64,000 bases of DNA, taken from contig NC_044572.1 in NCBI RefSeq assembly GCF_901933205.1, positions 89,928,965-89,992,964 on the forward strand. Direction: 5' to 3'. Position numbers and translations under genes: made by a program. The notes under the pieces are model-generated. The model was given only the letters and a program-made list of their open reading frames with translations. It was not told the origin of the DNA and did no database searches. Below, piece after piece: positions 62,897-64,000 of this stretch. Origin of the DNA: Camarhynchus parvulus. Taxonomy: Eukaryota; Chordata; Aves; Passeriformes; Thraupidae. The number at the start of each line of letters is the position of its first letter. The stretch's first letter is position 1.

Positions 62897-63552
62897 GGAG
62901 GACTTGGGGCTGCTGGTGGATAAAAAACAGGATATGAACTGGCAGTATGTGCTTGCAGCCCGGAAAGCCAGTGGAATCCTGGGCTGCATCCAAAGCTGTG
63001 TGACCAGCAGGGCCAGGGAGGGGACACTGCCCCTCTGCTCTGCTCTGGTGAGACCCCACCTGGAACACTGCATCCAGCACAGGATGGACATCGACCTGTT
63101 GGAGTGAGTCCAGAGAAGGGCCACAAAGTTGATTAGAGGGATGGAGAACCTCTCCTGTGAGGAAAGGCTGAGACAATTGGATTTGCTTAGCCTGGAAAAG
63201 ACAAGGCTTCAAGGTAACCTAGTTGTGGCCTTCCAGAGCTTAAGGTGGACTTATAAGAGAGCTGGAGAGGGACTTTTTATGAGAGCATGTAGCAACAGGA
63301 CAAGAGGGAATGCCTTCAAACTGGGATAGAGTAGGTTTAGATGAGCTATTAGGGAAAAAAATCTTTACTGTGAGGGTGGTGAGGCACTGGAACACTTAGA
63401 CCAGAGAAGTTGTAGATGCCCCATCCCTGGAAGTATCCAAGGCCTGGTTGGATGGGGCTCTAAACTGGTAAAAGGTGTCCCCCCACAGCAGGGAGGTTAG
63501 AATTATATCATCTTTATGGTCGCTTCCAATCCAAAAATTCTGTGATTCTATA
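62897..63552 (+). mobile_element. CR1 LINE 3' end with ORF2 C-terminal remnant
   Basis: From 62897 the plus strand encodes the end of CR1 ORF2: Asp-Leu-Gly-Leu-Leu-Val-Asp, then Ser-Ala-Leu-Val-Arg-Pro-His-Leu-Glu, a stop at 63105, and in another frame Arg-Gly-Met-Glu-Asn-Leu-Ser-Cys-Glu-Glu-Arg-Leu-Arg. It finishes with the ATTCTGTG-ATTCTATA tail at 63537-63552. The element is 5'-truncated and frameshifted. Confidence 0.92.
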
Positions 63553-64000
63553 ATACTGTAGTGTGAGTCTGCATATGGATGCAGTGACCTTTTAGCTCCA
63601 TACACCTTATCAATATAGAAGTCACTGTAGGTTTAGTGCTCCTATGAACCCAGTGCATGATAAAATACAATGCGTAGAGAATATTTACTAAAGCAGAACA
63701 AATTTTCCTGTTACTGACAAAACAGTGCAAATATTGAACACCAGCACAATTTTGCAGTTTAAGAAGTCAAATTCATTGTTGTCTCTTACACAATATATAA
63801 AGGAAAAAGAGTATGAAAGCATGCATGGATATCTTTATACCAGTGAAGAAAACTATTTTCAACATTGGCTCTGTGTGTCTCCAAAATGATAGTCAGCTTT
63901 TTTAATTAGCAGCAAACTGAGTATGCTTCAGCAATTTTCCGCAGAGCCCATCATAAACCCTGGAAAACTGTTCTGGAGTCCTCCTACCACTCAGTTTTCA
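63553..64000. other. Intron-like DNA at the right edge
   Basis: AT-rich DNA with no supported feature. Confidence 0.5.

Noticed and set aside
62743..63329. Plus-strand frames near the right end as a host gene
   Set aside because: They are the broken C-terminal end of CR1 ORF2 running into a CR1 3' tail, apart from the unremarkable part before 62897.

Overview
The window looks like bird nuclear DNA, probably from a songbird or a close relative. It carries several decayed CR1 LINE copies with the typical ATTCTATG-type tails, and two solo LTRs that resemble passerine ERVL- and ERVK-type LTRs (recognised from memory, not searched). It has no mammalian SINEs and one sharp CpG island in otherwise AT-rich DNA. 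Almost all of it is non-coding. Most long open frames are chance frames in the GC-rich island or in repeats.

Only two stretches look convincingly protein-coding. Exon A (8050-8358, + strand) lies in a CpG island. It encodes a signal peptide and the start of the extracellular Venus-flytrap domain of a GABA-B receptor subunit 2 (GABBR2) type protein, and ends at a phase-0 GT donor after Tyr-Asp-Thr-Glu. Exon B (22589-22834, + strand) lies 14.2 kb downstream in AT-rich DNA. It encodes a different signal peptide and a divergent version of the same start of the domain. It ends at the homologous codon (His-Asp-Thr-Gln) with a phase-0 GT donor. The two share 17 of 52 aligned mature residues by hand count. 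I find no exon 2 for either within the window, so the rest of the gene or genes should lie to the right.

Layout: 1-5258 is upstream DNA with no recognisable gene. A minus-strand solo LTR occupies 5259-5713. A TA/T tract and an A-rich tract precede the CpG island (about 6930-9290), which holds the promoter, the 5' UTR with two short upstream ORFs, and exon A. From 9291 to 22534 the DNA is intron-like and carries three strong inverted repeats. Exon B follows. From 22835 to the right edge the DNA is again intron-like, with CR1 copies at 32.5, 35.6-37.1, 37.7-39.6, 46.9 and 62.9-63.6 kb, several perfect hairpins, a plus-strand solo LTR with an exact 6-bp target-site duplication at 57.4 kb, and one candidate small exon at 61.4 kb.

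The main point of interest is the pair of homologous first exons. Either the gene has two alternative first exons that would give a GABBR2-type receptor two different N-terminal lobes, or a separate divergent GABBR2-like gene starts inside the first intron of the other. The shared splice phase makes both exons able to join the same exon 2. The sequence here cannot decide between these readings.
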